DNA from: Flammulina velutipes
Lineage: Eukaryota > Basidiomycota > Agaricomycetes > Agaricales > Physalacriaceae
Assembly (NCBI GenBank): GCA_011800155.1
Contig: JAALGH010000011.1
Location: 248,001-312,000, forward strand
Direction: 5' to 3'
Length of the DNA stretch: 64,000 nt
The position numbers and the translations under genes are program-made. Positions 34,269-44,996 of the stretch are shown here, piece by piece (position 1 is the stretch's first letter; each line of letters starts with the position of its first letter). The notes beneath the pieces were generated by a model. It was not told the origin of the DNA, searched no databases, and worked only from the letters and a program-made list of their open reading frames with translations.

Positions 34269-35883
34269 TCAATATGGCGGACGCTTGAACTCGTCCTTGA
34301 TATGTTGAGCCTCTGGATCGTCGTACATGCTATCCCGGGAAGCACTCTTCGCGATATTACCCATCGCATCATACTCTATAGAGTTGGGCGACTCGAATGT
34401 TTCCATCTACACAAAAATGAGAGAAGGGCTTGACTGGGGGAAAAGAACATACTTGTACGTGAACACCATCAACTCCACTCAGCCCGGCAGTTGCAACTTT
34501 CGGGCGCTTGGGAATTGTCGTGGAACCAGTCGTCGTGGTGCCGGTGGTGCGGAAAGCCAGAGTAGATGCCATCGTGGTGCTGTTGATGTCATTTTAGATT
34601 TCATGAGAGCACATGAACAAGGAAGAAGGTACGTACCCCAAGAAGTCAGGTCCTGGTTGAGTATACTTGCATAAACGCCGCACTGCTCGGCAGGCCACAA
34701 TCTGCGCAAATCAGTTCAGCGGGGGAGACTAGCGTACGGAGAGACGGACTCACAGTGGACGCGATAGCAGCGGGAACGTTCGCAATAATGGACATTACGG
34801 CGTTCAAATTGAGAAGCATGAATATCTGACGTATGACAGACGATCAGCGATCTGGGTCCATTTTGAAGATGTCGATACTCACCGTGGCAATCAAGTTGGC
34901 AAGGAAAGCGACGACAAAGTAGATGAGTCCATCGCCGAAAATGAGGGTTACGAGCATCGAACGGCCGACTCTCGTAGCACTGGGAGCAGCGATGACCAGC
35001 TTCCATGCCGTCAACATCAGAACGGTGAAGTCAAAGGCCATTCCGTAGATGAATGAAACGGCTAGAAGCTTGTTGTCCGTCCCAGTGATTACACATCCTT
35101 GGCCTGGAATCCAATCCGCTTTGAGTAGTACGCCTAGAGAGCGTTAGAAAGGATTTAACATCGATGCCAAGACGTACCGTGGAGCAGTAGCGACCAATGT
35201 CCGAGCATAATGAGAACCAATGGAACGACGATGTACGGGTTTCTGGACCAGACAGCTATACTGAACAAGGCATGAGGAGCTTTAGGAACTGTATCGGACG
35301 TGCAAGGAAAACGTACGTTCGAAGCGAGAGGTTGACAGAGGCCAGACCAATCGCAGCGTTCCCAAAGACCTGGTTATACGTGTAGAGCGACTGGCAGTTG
35401 ATTTGTCTGCGCTGGGTGAGTACGACGAGGATATGGGGGGTATATGCGCATTACTTTGTGACATTCAGTGCCGTTGCGCTGAAAAGCTTCAGTATGAGAA
35501 AGGCGGCGGCACTGGTGAACGTACATTCCAATCAACGCGAAGAGCAAACAGTATCGATTGAGGAAATAGAATATCTGCGCTACGTGTTAGGCGCCGTAGC
35601 TGTATACCGATGGAATCACTCACCAGAGGCCATCTGAAAGATCGCTTCCCCGAAAGATGCTCCCAGTCAAACTTGAGCGACGTGAACCATTCCCACCTGC
35701 GAGCAGACTGTCAAGATGTCCAACGTCTCGCCAAAGACGCGCACTTACGCGTAGATGCCCAACAAGACGTGCATGAAACGGCCAAAAAAGACTGACCAGA
35801 GTGAGTTAGCCAACATAACGCGCGACGAGCAGTGCTACTCACGACCGTCTCTGAGGACTTCTTCAGTCGATTTCCAGTCAACC
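34269..35883 (-). CDS. 7-TM integral membrane protein (NCQ-LYT type)
   Basis: The start MVDWKSTEEVLRDG (35883) joins through a GTGAGT intron to FGRFMHVLLGIYA. Later exons carry WEWFTSLKFDWEHL, the INCQSLYTYNQV segment, NAAIGLASVNLSLRT, LVLIMLGHWSLLLHG, VLLKADWIPGQGCVIT, FIYGMAFDFTVLMLTAWKLV, LIFGDGLIYFVVAFLANLIA and NLNAVMSIIANVPAAIASTI. The polar cytosolic tail ends SMYDDPEAQHIKDEFKRPPY with TGA at 34269-34271. About eight introns. The family is abundant in Agaricomycetes and its role is unknown; it is a paralogue of the gene at 43120. Exons were placed by resemblance to that paralogue, so small boundary errors are possible. Confidence 0.75.
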
Positions 35884-36778
35884 ATGGCGTTGAGAACGAG
35901 CGATACGACGAGCAGTGAAGGCGGGAAAGGCGGGAAAAGAGGGAAGAAAAGATGGTGGTGGTGGTGCTAAAGCAAGCGCTTTCCGGGAGACGCCACTTTT
36001 AGAAGTCACTTAAAAAGAAGCGCATGTGACGTCCATATTCGTTTTCCGTCGCGTCCTCTTTTGGAAAACCGATGTTCGCTTTACTTTTTGCCTTTTCGAG
36101 GTTGAAAGCCACGATCGGATCCCAGACGATTGCAGAAAACCAAGTCATCGAAATGGTCCATTATAGAATAAAAACGAGTCATTTCCTCCATTACAAGCTG
36201 ATGCCTGTTGAGTAAATGTGTCTCGGAGAGCGAATAATCGTTCCTACTGACCTTCATGAAGGGCGGAGCACAAGTTAAGATTTTGACCAGATTGGGAAAT
36301 GCCGTCCGCTATGCTTGAGCATGTGATATAATTGTTGCGCCACATCATGCGTTCCGTCATTCACGAATGGATGGAGGTGCTCAGTATTCCGCTCTGGTAA
36401 GAGCACGAATGCATTCACTCAGTAATGCTGCTAGAGCATTAGAAGGAATGTGGGGTGGGAGTCGCTAATCATTGTATCATTATTAGCTTCGAATTCGAGA
36501 TGACCTGACCTGGATAGACGTGATGGTGTTGCGCATTGGCTTCATTTCGGGCATCGACGTAGGTAAAGTTAACGGCACCATACATCTCGACACATATCGT
36601 TGCCATAGTCGACCGCCATGATAGTCATAACACGAGGAGGATCGACAGACGTCACAGTCCCGATAAATATCGTGCGGCGCAGAATTTCTCTCGTGTGTGT
36701 AGTGCGTCGACTAGTCTAGCTTTGCCCGTGAGCATTGCGCCGGCACTTACCAGTCCAGAATATCCAGAATCGACAGCG
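35884..36778. other. Spacer between the 7-TM gene and the MYND fragment
   Basis: Promoter side of the minus-strand 7-TM gene. One TGCGCCACA at 36336-36344. No gene recognised. Confidence 0.5.
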
Positions 36779-36883
36779 ATACTCAATTTTGATCTGGAGT
36801 TGATCAATTGGAACTCTTTTTTCAAAACCATGGGAGAGGTAAACGGGCCTGAGTTTCGCCGTATCATGGCGACGAAACGGCAT
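36779..36883 (+). pseudogene. C-terminal fragment of a MYND-family gene
   Basis: ILNFDLELINWNSFFKTMGE followed by RRIMATKRH matches the last 35 residues of the intact MYND copies (LLNFDLELINWN...MATARHK). No finger or upstream region is present and the original stop is lost. The fragment lies on the plus strand, opposite to the intact copy that ends 275 bp downstream. Confidence 0.7.
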
Positions 36884-37157
36884 GTGCAAGGTATTCCTTG
36901 TATCTTTGTCATTGTTCACATCTTGTCTGTGTCGTCTCACCGCTCTCCCGGTCACTATGTACTGAGAGCTTTTTTCCTGTTATTCTCCGCTCATTGTTGA
37001 TCCTCGCGGCCTCTATTCCATCTTGGAATGTATCGACGCACAATCATCATCACATCCGTTCAAAGTAGTGGTACAAAACGAAACTTAGCTATTTTACAAT
37101 GACATGATATGTGCCTACAACTCAACTTCCGAAAGAACCCCGTGCGCCACACCCAAG

Positions 37158-38663
37158 TTACTTATGCCTGTTCATCTCCGCCTGACGACGAAATTCATCT
37201 TCATCAAGCTCCCCCTCACTCTTGGTCAATTCGTTCCAGTTGAGGAGCTCTAAATCAAAGTTAAGCAGCCTTGTAGACTCATCCCTTGTCACTCCTCCCT
37301 CCAAGCACCTCCGAGTGATGCCCACTGGATCATCCTGAGGCCGCGGTGCCGTCTTTCGCCAGTTCACATCTATTTTCTTGGTGTACGAGACCAAAGCGGC
37401 ACAGAACGGTTTGTGAGGGACGACACGATGTTTCCACGCCAGCGCCTGACATTTCTTCGAGCAATATGAGACGACCATGCATCCGCTACACGCCTGGAAG
37501 GTCCGGTCTTGTTTGCTAAACGTCTCCTGGCACCCGGGGGCATGACATCGGTCAGACTTGGCGAGGCGGTAGATCTTGTCATATGCGGTGATGTGGTGGT
37601 CTTCTTCCCTTGACACTGTGTCGTCCAGGATTTTGACAATGATTAATGGGTGGTAGCGATGGATATTGGCCACAACCTCTCGAACGTCGCCGCAAAAAAA
37701 GAGAAGGATGTGGCCACAACGAATGAGGAGCTGCGTCTGGGTAGGCTCATTATCTGAGAACTTTGGACTGGGCCGGGCGAGTAATTTTTGGAGAGCCTTG
37801 GTCACAACCAGAATCGTTTCGCGCGCATGTGGGCGCCACCTGCTGAGGAGGTTCGCGTCCCCTTCGTAGAAACGGTTCGTGGCGCAGAGCAAGATCTGCA
37901 GCATCATGGTGAATGCCAGCCCCGAGCGTTCCGAGCCGTCTTCCTCACAGAGCACCCTCTCGAACTGTTCCGTGAACTGCAAGGGAAAATCGGGGATTGT
38001 GTAGATCACCGAAGTGAAAGTCGTGCCAGCAGCGATGAGGAGGAGTTCAAAGAGTACAACAATGCTGGGTTCTTTGAAGGTATGATAGAACTTCCAGAGC
38101 ATTTGCAGCATCACGTCGGGCGGGTTGACGAAAATATCTCTGGATTGCTTTGGCCAAGGGAACTGCTCTCCTCGTTTGTCTGCCTTCTTCGCTTCCTTGC
38201 GTGCATGATCCAAAGACAGCCAGTGGTCTTGAATGTGGTCGATATTAGAAATCGCCCTCATCAGGAAGGCGGCTGCACGCTCCACAAAGGACTCAAAGAC
38301 ATGACCAGTGGCAGGAACCTGGTGAAAGTGCACCTGGTCGAGAGTTTCCTCAGAAAGTGTTTGCGCGCAGTGGCACGTGGAGAGCTGTTCTTCCAGAGCA
38401 CGGATATCAGAGTCAGAGCGTTGGAGGGTCAGGAAACGCAAAATGGCAGCAAAGACGTCTGGGCGCGCACAGCGCAGCTCAGCGTACGCCTGGGGTTCCA
38501 GTTGGAACATATGGAGGGAAGTGAGGTAGAATCGTATGCAGTGCTTCGGCTGGCCCGGGTTTGCCAAGGAGTCCACGAAGTCGTCCATGAACTCTTCGTG
38601 AAGGATGAAGAGTTTGAGGAATCCTGGGGTATCCTGAGTTTCTGAGATAACCTGAATGGACAT
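37158..38663 (-). CDS. MYND-type zinc-finger protein, copy 4 (inverted)
   Basis: Single-exon frame of 501 aa from MSIQVISETQDTPG; the in-frame ATG at 38726 adds an unconserved leader. Same architecture as copy 1: helical N-terminal region (FMDDFVDSLANPGQPKHCIR, EQFPWPKQSRDIFVNPPDVM, ILLCATNRFYEG), then the finger CHAPGC...CSGC...YCSKKC...HKPFC with all ligands present, then LLNFDLELLNWN and a divergent tail ending EMNRHK. Intact, with clear divergence from copy 1 along its length, so it is an older duplicate. A TGCGCCACA motif (37143-37151) lies 7 bp past the stop codon. Confidence 0.85.
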   Translation of the reverse strand: MSIQVISETQDTPGFLKLFILHEEFMDDFVDSLANPGQPKHCIRFYLTSLHMFQLEPQAYAELRCARPDVFAAILRFLTLQRSDSDIRALEEQLSTCHCAQTLSEETLDQVHFHQVPATGHVFESFVERAAAFLMRAISNIDHIQDHWLSLDHARKEAKKADKRGEQFPWPKQSRDIFVNPPDVMLQMLWKFYHTFKEPSIVVLFELLLIAAGTTFTSVIYTIPDFPLQFTEQFERVLCEEDGSERSGLAFTMMLQILLCATNRFYEGDANLLSRWRPHARETILVVTKALQKLLARPSPKFSDNEPTQTQLLIRCGHILLFFCGDVREVVANIHRYHPLIIVKILDDTVSREEDHHITAYDKIYRLAKSDRCHAPGCQETFSKQDRTFQACSGCMVVSYCSKKCQALAWKHRVVPHKPFCAALVSYTKKIDVNWRKTAPRPQDDPVGITRRCLEGGVTRDESTRLLNFDLELLNWNELTKSEGELDEDEFRRQAEMNRHK

Positions 38664-39174
38664 GATGCTAGAAAGGCTGATATTGGGTAAGCGTCGAACA
38701 AGTGAAATGACTTCTGGTACGCACACGAAAGGTTGCAGATCAGGAGTATAGGGAAGGGAATGAGTTGGCCAAAGAAAAATTGGGATGCCGTTTTATATGA
38801 CTAGCCGCGTACGAACAATGGAGACGATGTTCAAAGACGAAAGGTTGGCCAGAACAAGGGGCCCACGATCAAAGGTTGAAAGGCTTGATCACTGCATGTG
38901 CACAGAAAGGCCACTATTGTGGCGCAAGATCATTGATTGTCATGGGTGAACGAGGGATCTGGTCGGAGTTTCAAAAAGTCCGTTTAAATTGACAGCAGCC
39001 GTTGAGAGGAACTACAAAATGTTGAATGAAATGATTTAAATGCGGGTACTAACTCTTACCGTAAATGCAACTATGTTATGTGGACTTCTTCGAACATATA
39101 TTATGTACTTAGTGATACTACTCGCTCTGGGTCTTAGCCAGACAGCGAGCAAAAACAAGTATTCAACCCAGAAA
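38664..39174. other. Spacer upstream of MYND copy 4
   Basis: No gene. One TGTGGCGCA at 38918-38926, about 255 bp before the MYND start. A five-A run at 39151-39155 acts as a T-run terminator for the minus-strand tRNA. Confidence 0.5.
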
Positions 39175-39246
39175 GACCCCACCGTGAGTTGAACACGGGA
39201 CCTTGCGATCTGCAATCGCACGCTATAACCACTTAGCTATGGAGTC
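39175..39246 (-). tRNA. tRNA-Cys(GCA)
   Basis: A 72-nt cloverleaf on the minus strand: acceptor GACTCCA paired with TGGGGTC, D-arm GCTA...TAGC, anticodon stem TGCGA/TCGCA around loop TTGCAGA (anticodon GCA), and T-arm CCGTG-TTCAACT-CACGG. The next base is T, fitting the U73 discriminator of cysteine tRNAs. No intron. A TTTTT run follows about 20 nt downstream as the Pol III terminator. Confidence 0.93.
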
Positions 39247-39559
39247 TTATGGTGGGTTCAGCCTTTGAGCACTCAGACCTTCGCTCTGGAATCTTGCTCT
39301 GTCTCTCCGTAGTACTCACTAAAGCAGTACCCATAAATCATATTCGTTCATGGAGCCGGAACACGTTCTGACTCTGAGCCATGCACAAAGCTGCATACAT
39401 AGCCACTGGCAGACCCAGGTCACCCAGCGCGGTCCAGACGGCGTCGGTCCAGGTCATCTCGACTCTCAGGATCACCCCATTAAAAATGGCGTGTTTCCAA
39501 GCTCTCACCGATATAAAAAGCGGGTCTGGTCCCCTTTCGAAAGGTGTCAATCGTCTCTC

Positions 39560-40752
39560 ATGGCCTTCAACTCGACGACGACTTTTTCTGATGCGTACGC
39601 GCTGACGGATCTGGATGCTTTAAATTGGTTTGAACGCCAATGGGTAGCTTGGTATCTGTTGATTGAGAACCCGATTATTGCCACTGGCCTGATGAGTTTT
39701 CTTATGCACGAGGTGAGTAGCAGCTACCTTCTGTTAACGCGTGTTTACTCAAAATTAGGTCGTGTACTTTGGGCGGTGTATACCATGGATCATCATCGAC
39801 GCCACACCATATTTCCGGCGATGGAAGCTGCAGCCGACAAAGATCCCCACGGCGAAGGAACAATGGGAGTGTACGAAGCTGGTGCTGTTCTCCCATGTTA
39901 CGGTTGAACTTCCCGCGGTTCGTTTCACAGAAGTACCGGACTGTTCATGACCTAACGTCGTTGTTATTTATTTAGATCTGGCTCTTCCATCCTATGGCAG
40001 AGACGATTGGTATGCAAACGTATCAGGTTCCATTCCCTGCGTGGCAGTCTATGATTCCGCAAGTGTGCTTGTTCTTCTTCGTTGAGGATTTCTGGCATTG
40101 GGCAGGTGAGCATTCGACTTCCTATTATTATTCAAAAGCTCACAGCGATATCCGTAGCTCACCGCGCTCTACACGTCGGCCCGCTCTACAAGTACATTCA
40201 CAAAATTCATCACAAGTATCCAGCACCGTTTGGGTTGGCAGCGGAATATGCGCATCCAGCGGAGGTGTTCATTCTTGGAACCGGCACCCTCATTGGCCCA
40301 CTCCTCTACTGTTTCTTCCGAGGCGACTTGCACATCGTTACCGTCTATATCTGGATTATGCTGCGACTCTTCCAGACTATTGATGCTCACAGTGGTTATG
40401 GTAAGCCGACCTTGAAGCCCTTCGCACTGCTGAATTCCTGATGGCTTTGCAAGACTTCCCCTGGTCATTGCAGCACATCGTGCCCTTCTGGGCAGGTGCC
40501 GAGCATCACGACTTCCACCATATGACGTTCACAAGCAACTTTGCAACGTCCTTCCGATGGTGGGATAGGCTATTTGGTACGGACAAGAACTACTTGAGAT
40601 ATCGGGAGAGGCTTCAAGCTGCTGATAAGATGTCGGCGGCGGAGAGGACGAAACTGGAAGAGAGATTGATGAAGCAGTTTGAAGCTGAAGGTGTAGAGGC
40701 TGAGGCGAGCGTCGTACGAGGAGGTGAACCACGCGTGAAAAAATTCCAGTAG
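39560..40752 (+). CDS. ERG25: C-4 methylsterol oxidase (sterol desaturase/hydroxylase family)
   Basis: Predicted 327 aa in five exons (39560-39712, 39759-39917, 39976-40105, 40158-40400, 40454-40752); the phases are exact. The di-iron histidine motifs are complete: HRALH (after [10 protein letters not shown]), HKIHH, and EHHDFHH near the C-terminus. Hydrophobic segments near the start ([28 protein letters not shown]) fit an ER multi-pass enzyme. ERG25 oxidises the 4-alpha-methyl groups of sterol intermediates, using O2 and electrons from cytochrome b5, together with ERG26 and ERG27 in ergosterol synthesis. The short charged C-terminus (RLKQFEAEG-like, ending VKKFQ) is typical. The start [13 protein letters not shown] is the first in-frame ATG. 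Confidence 0.92.
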
Positions 40753-41057
40753 AATAGAAAACAAACTTATCAGTTTCTACGTATCTATTATGCATTCCAC
40801 CTAATTACTTCATGTGGGCAAAATTGATGGAGCACGACGCAATGCGCTGCGTCGGAACCCGGCGCGCCAGGCATCGGTGATTCCCGGTAAATCGTCTGTC
40901 TTGCTAACCACCATGTTTCATTTCCGTATTGCTAGCTCTCAGGGCGCACAGCGTTCTAAATGCTCGTAGTATTTGTGGCGCTCTGCTGCTCCGTGAAAGA
41001 CGGACGACGCCCATCCCATGGACCAGCCCTGCACGCATCCTTTTTTCCACCACCATC
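40753..41057. other. Spacer
   Basis: 3' flank of ERG25 and promoter of the 7-TM gene. One gtggcgc at about 40976. No gene seen. Confidence 0.5.
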
Positions 41058-42457
41058 ATGTCCAACTCGAACGACGACGATGTGCAATATGGTCCCATAT
41101 CTGAAGCTACCGTCAGCACGTTGGAAGAAGGTTTCATCCAAACGGCATTAACATTTGTTCTTTGGGGCAAGGATACATAATCGCTCATAGTACTTATGTG
41201 CGCATGCTAACGATGCTTAGGATTGGTGCTTGGGTTGTCTATACTATCGTTCTATGCCCTCGCGTACGTGTCTTTCTCCCGCCGGAACCTTATTTTCTCA
41301 TTCAGCGCTCAGATCCAAAGGAATACGCCAATCCCGCTCCAGAGCCTTTCTATTGGGAATGATTTTTGTCCTCTTTGCCTCCTCCACAGTCCGAAGCATT
41401 CTATATGTCCATTTCTGGGTCGTACAGCTTCAAACACTTGGTCCAAATCCCCGCGACATCTACAACTTCCTGACACGCGTCAATATGGCGAATGCCTGGC
41501 TAGCTCGCCTCATAGTAAGCTGATCCTCGCATTGCATACCATATCTCACTATGATGATGCAGTATTTCCTCAACGATTGCATTGTCGTTTGGAGGGCATG
41601 GGTTCTCTGGCCCGAAAGCAGAGCTATCAGGTGTACCCTTGCTATCTGCCTCGTAGTGACGTGGGGTAAATGTTAGGCATCGATTCTTGTCTGTTGAAGC
41701 TGACCACGATACACAGCCGCCGGCCTCGCAGATATCATAATAACTACACTTACGCATCTTGCGGTGCTGCCCATAGATCTGGCTTGGAATCTGAATCTCC
41801 AATTGCTGATGTTCATCCCTTTGCTCATGACGAACGTGATATCGACGTCCCTAATCGGCGTCAAAGCTTGGTATGTGGTCCAAAGCTATAATCTTCAAAA
41901 ACCTCATTCAGCGCAGGAGATACCGGCAACAAGTAAAATCTTTCATCGCTAACGACGGGAACGGCATCTCCCCTACCGTGTTAAGAATTCTAATGCTGCT
42001 GGTGGAATCAGGGTTTGTTTATTGCGTATTTTGGGTAAGAACTTGTCGTCATAGTTCATTCATTGTTTACTGAGGATTTTCGCAGCTGTTCTACATCTTG
42101 GCGGATTACGAAGTCTTCCCAGATTCGTTATCCAGCACTTCTTGGGAGATAGTCGTCACATATATCGCGGTGAGTTATCTTTCGTCTGAAGCCTGTGAAT
42201 CTCTTCTCATACTTATCTTACAGGTTATGTACCCTATGGTCATCGTTCTTGTAGTGTCCTGTCAACGCTCGAGCGAAGATGCCATCAAATCGGACGCGAA
42301 CACACTTGCGGGTTCTATGCAATTCGCGCCTAATCCACCCTCCAAAGCTACAGAGAGCACTATGACTGTATCCGACATACATTTTAGGTCTAGGACGTCC
42401 GTTGACGTTCGGGGTTCCGTCCCAGGGCGCAACCAGGAGGTGTCCGCGATGGCATAG
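41058..42457 (+). CDS. 7-TM integral membrane protein (LVESG type)
   Basis: The start MSNSNDDDVQYGPISE (41058) leads to FIQTALTFVLWG across an intron with a GC donor (41167-41220), then LVLGLSILSFYALA. Further exons carry AFLLGMIFVLFASSTVRSIL, LTRVNMANAWLARLI, YFLNDCIVVWRAWVLWPESR, CTLAICLVVTW, MFIPLLMTNVISTSLIGVKA, VLRILMLLVESGFVYCVFW, LFYILADYEVFP and VMYPMVIVLVVSCQRS. A polar tail ends at the TAG at 42455-42457. Same broad family as the gene at 5748-7022 (shared WRAWVLW/WRLYVVW and LVESG motifs). Role unknown. All joins keep phase. Confidence 0.75.
41167..41220 (+). other. GC-AG intron
   Basis: The donor is GCAAGG instead of GT, the branch site is tgctaacg and the acceptor is cttag. The join (TGG G + GA TTG) keeps phase and gives a continuous transmembrane segment. 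No GT nearby works in phase. Confidence 0.6.
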
Positions 42458-43119
42458 GATAAGTATAGTACACTCTCAAATCCGATTGTTCTTTTTTCAA
42501 CATTCACGGCGCCATCTCGTCACCAGATGTCTGTCCCCTCGAAAATTTCGGCGTTCATCATATTCTTGTTCATACGGAGAACCGGCGCTTATAGGTATCC
42601 TCGAGGAGCTGAATGAAGCTAGTTTCCAATCTTGTTGATCTGTTGCCGAACTTGACTCCGACCTCTCTGTCGGCGCTACCAATCATTGTGTCTCCTTTCT
42701 CCGGCGTAGGCTAATGAAGCATAGACTCCTTGATGGTAACCAGTATCGTATCAGACGCCTTGCGTCATTCCAGCTGTGAGTACAGTGACCTTGCCGTACT
42801 GTCTCCTCACGTAAGTTTGTTTTTAGCATTCTGTTGGACAGTTGATATCCACAGATGAAGTATATTTCGCATGGCAGGTCTCGAAGTTCCTAACATGAAC
42901 TTGGGAGGCTTCACGATGCACGGCATATCTGTATCAGAAGCGTTCTCCGCCGCCTGCAACTTAAGCGGCGAGGGAGCAATTGCGGACTTGCCTGCCTCTT
43001 TCGCTTCAATCCCAAATACGCTGGAACACTGAATCTTGTCCCATCAAACTCTCCCGTGCAGCGGATAGAAAAACCAGCGGGTTCAATTCCCTGCCCTTGG
43101 ACGTTGTTCTCTTCCCAAC
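42458..43119. other. Spacer between two 7-TM genes
   Basis: No gene recognised. A GGTTCAATTCC at about 43080 resembles a tRNA B-box but has no matching A-box or stems. Confidence 0.45.
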
Positions 43120-44688
43120 ATGACCGACTGGACATCCAACGCTGAAGTTTTGCTTGATTCTCTCATTTTCGCGCGGTTGATGCACGCGTTGTTGGGCCTC
43201 TATGTGTCTGTTCCATCTACTGTGTGGTGTGTTGACACGTTTTGACTGAGAACAGCTGGGAGTACCTTGTCTCCATCGGATTTGACTGGGACCATCTTGT
43301 GGGCAACAAGAAGTTTCGGTGGCCGCTGGTACGTCTCACATTCATCTTACTTTGTTATCCACTAAACTCTACCTAGGTTTTCTACTTCTTGAACCGGTAT
43401 CTTCTACTGTTCGCTCTTATTGGCATGTGTGTCATTCTGGCTCCCTTTCCCTCATCGCTGCTAAGTAAATTAACAGCATAGTTGCGTTGGACATTACTCG
43501 GTTAGACGGTTATATCGAATTGTCCTGCTCATTCTTCTAACGGGGACGACATGGTATTAAAGGGAGGTCAACTGTCAAGTTCTCTACACCTTCAACCAGG
43601 TATCTGTGCATCATCTGTTATGGTACAAGCTAACTGTATTTTGACCTTCAGCTGGCGGGGAATGCTGCTCTGGGACTTGCGAGCATCAATCTATGTCTAC
43701 GCACGTACGTCATTCTATCTTGTATTCTGGCAACCATCCATCTCATATTTATCTTCGTAGTGTTGCAGTCTGGGCCAACGCTCGGAACATCATCATCGTA
43801 CTGACGGTCTTGGTTTTGGGACATTGGTCGCTCATCTTACAAGGTGGGAGTTAGCCTACTCGTGATACCATGTCTTATGCTAGGTCTAGGTGTCCTCCTT
43901 GAAGCCCAATGGTCACCCGAAGCCCAGACGTGCATCATCACATCAACGAAGAGTACCGTATTAGCTGCGACGTTCATATACTCCATGGTCTTCGACTTGG
44001 TCGTTCTCGCGCTCAATGCTTACAAGCTTGTACTCGGGAATAAGGAGAAACGTGCCAGTCCGATGAGTTCCAGCCGTTTAGGCAAACTTCTATTCACGGA
44101 TGGTCTGGTGTACTTCATCATTGCGTGCGTGTCCTTCTCGTTGCATCGCGCTCTTAGAACATGCTGACATGTCAAACAGCTTCTTATGGAACTTGTTAGC
44201 CACCGTATTTATGCTCCTTGACCTCAACGCCGTTATGAGCATTATCATGAACGTCCCTGCGACTATATTCAATACAGCGAGTACCTTCCATCACCGGTGT
44301 GCTGTCCAAACATTGACCTCGTCATCCAGATCGTGGCATGCAGAGTGGTTCGGAGGCTTTCCAACTTTACGCATCAAGGACCTGAGCTTTTCCGGTACGT
44401 TGTAATGTATCGGACGTACCCACTCTCCGATCCTAACATTGGAATTGAAGCAACACTACCAAATCCAACTCGCATTCCGACGTCCACTTTCGGAGCATCG
44501 TGCAAAGTCGTCGACAAGGAAGTGTAGTGATGACACCTTTGGATGTGCACGTCCAGATGGAGACCTTCACGAGGACGGACGACCTCGACGGTGAGTCAGA
44601 AGACCATATGAAGAACTTCAAGAAGACGGAGAGTGTAATCACGGACTTGGACACTGGGAACGAGGAAGATAAGACAACGTTCGTGTAG
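43120..44688 (+). CDS. 7-TM integral membrane protein (NCQ-LYT type), paralogue of 34269-35883
   Basis: The start MTDWTSNAEVLLDSLIFARL leads into MHALLGLYV (compare MVDWKSTEEVLRDG and MHVLLGIYA in the paralogue). Exons then give WEYLVSIGFDWDHL, FYFLNRYLLLFALIG, IVALDITR, REVNCQVLYTFNQ, LAGNAALGLASINLCLRT, VAVWANARNIIIVLTVLVLG, VLLEAQWSPEAQTCIIT, FIYSMVFDLVVLALNAYKLV, KLLFTDGLVYFIIA, FLWNLLATVFMLLDLNAVMS and IVACRVVRRLSN. A charged tail ends NEEDKTTFV. About ten short introns. Several joins rest on the paralogue and on splice consensus rather than on a unique solution. Confidence 0.72.
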
Positions 44689-44996
44689 CGGCTGGAAAAG
44701 AAGTCAGTGGTAAAGCCTAATGGCAGGTAGCATACCGACGGGCAGGATACCGTCAACAGGAAGATGTACCATTTGCTCTGATTCTTCAATAGCATGAATG
44801 TTATGAAGGTTTCACGCAGGTCGACAGCGTAGATTTATATTCAATAGACGATATAGCGAAGACAATGATGGATACTTGAAGAGCTAGCTGACTTTGTGCA
44901 GCTGTACACGCCCTTATAAGATGCGAAAATCAACTGGTGGCAAGCCTATAAACATAGATTAGTCTCGCAGGTGAAGATATATAAAAAGATATCAAT

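Noticed and set aside
37788..38645. 285-codon plus-strand open frame
   Set aside because: It is the antisense shadow of MYND copy 4, whose sense frame has family motifs throughout.
43060..43100. B-box-like GGTTCAATTCC suggesting a tRNA
   Set aside because: No A-box, no T-stem and no acceptor stem can be formed around it.
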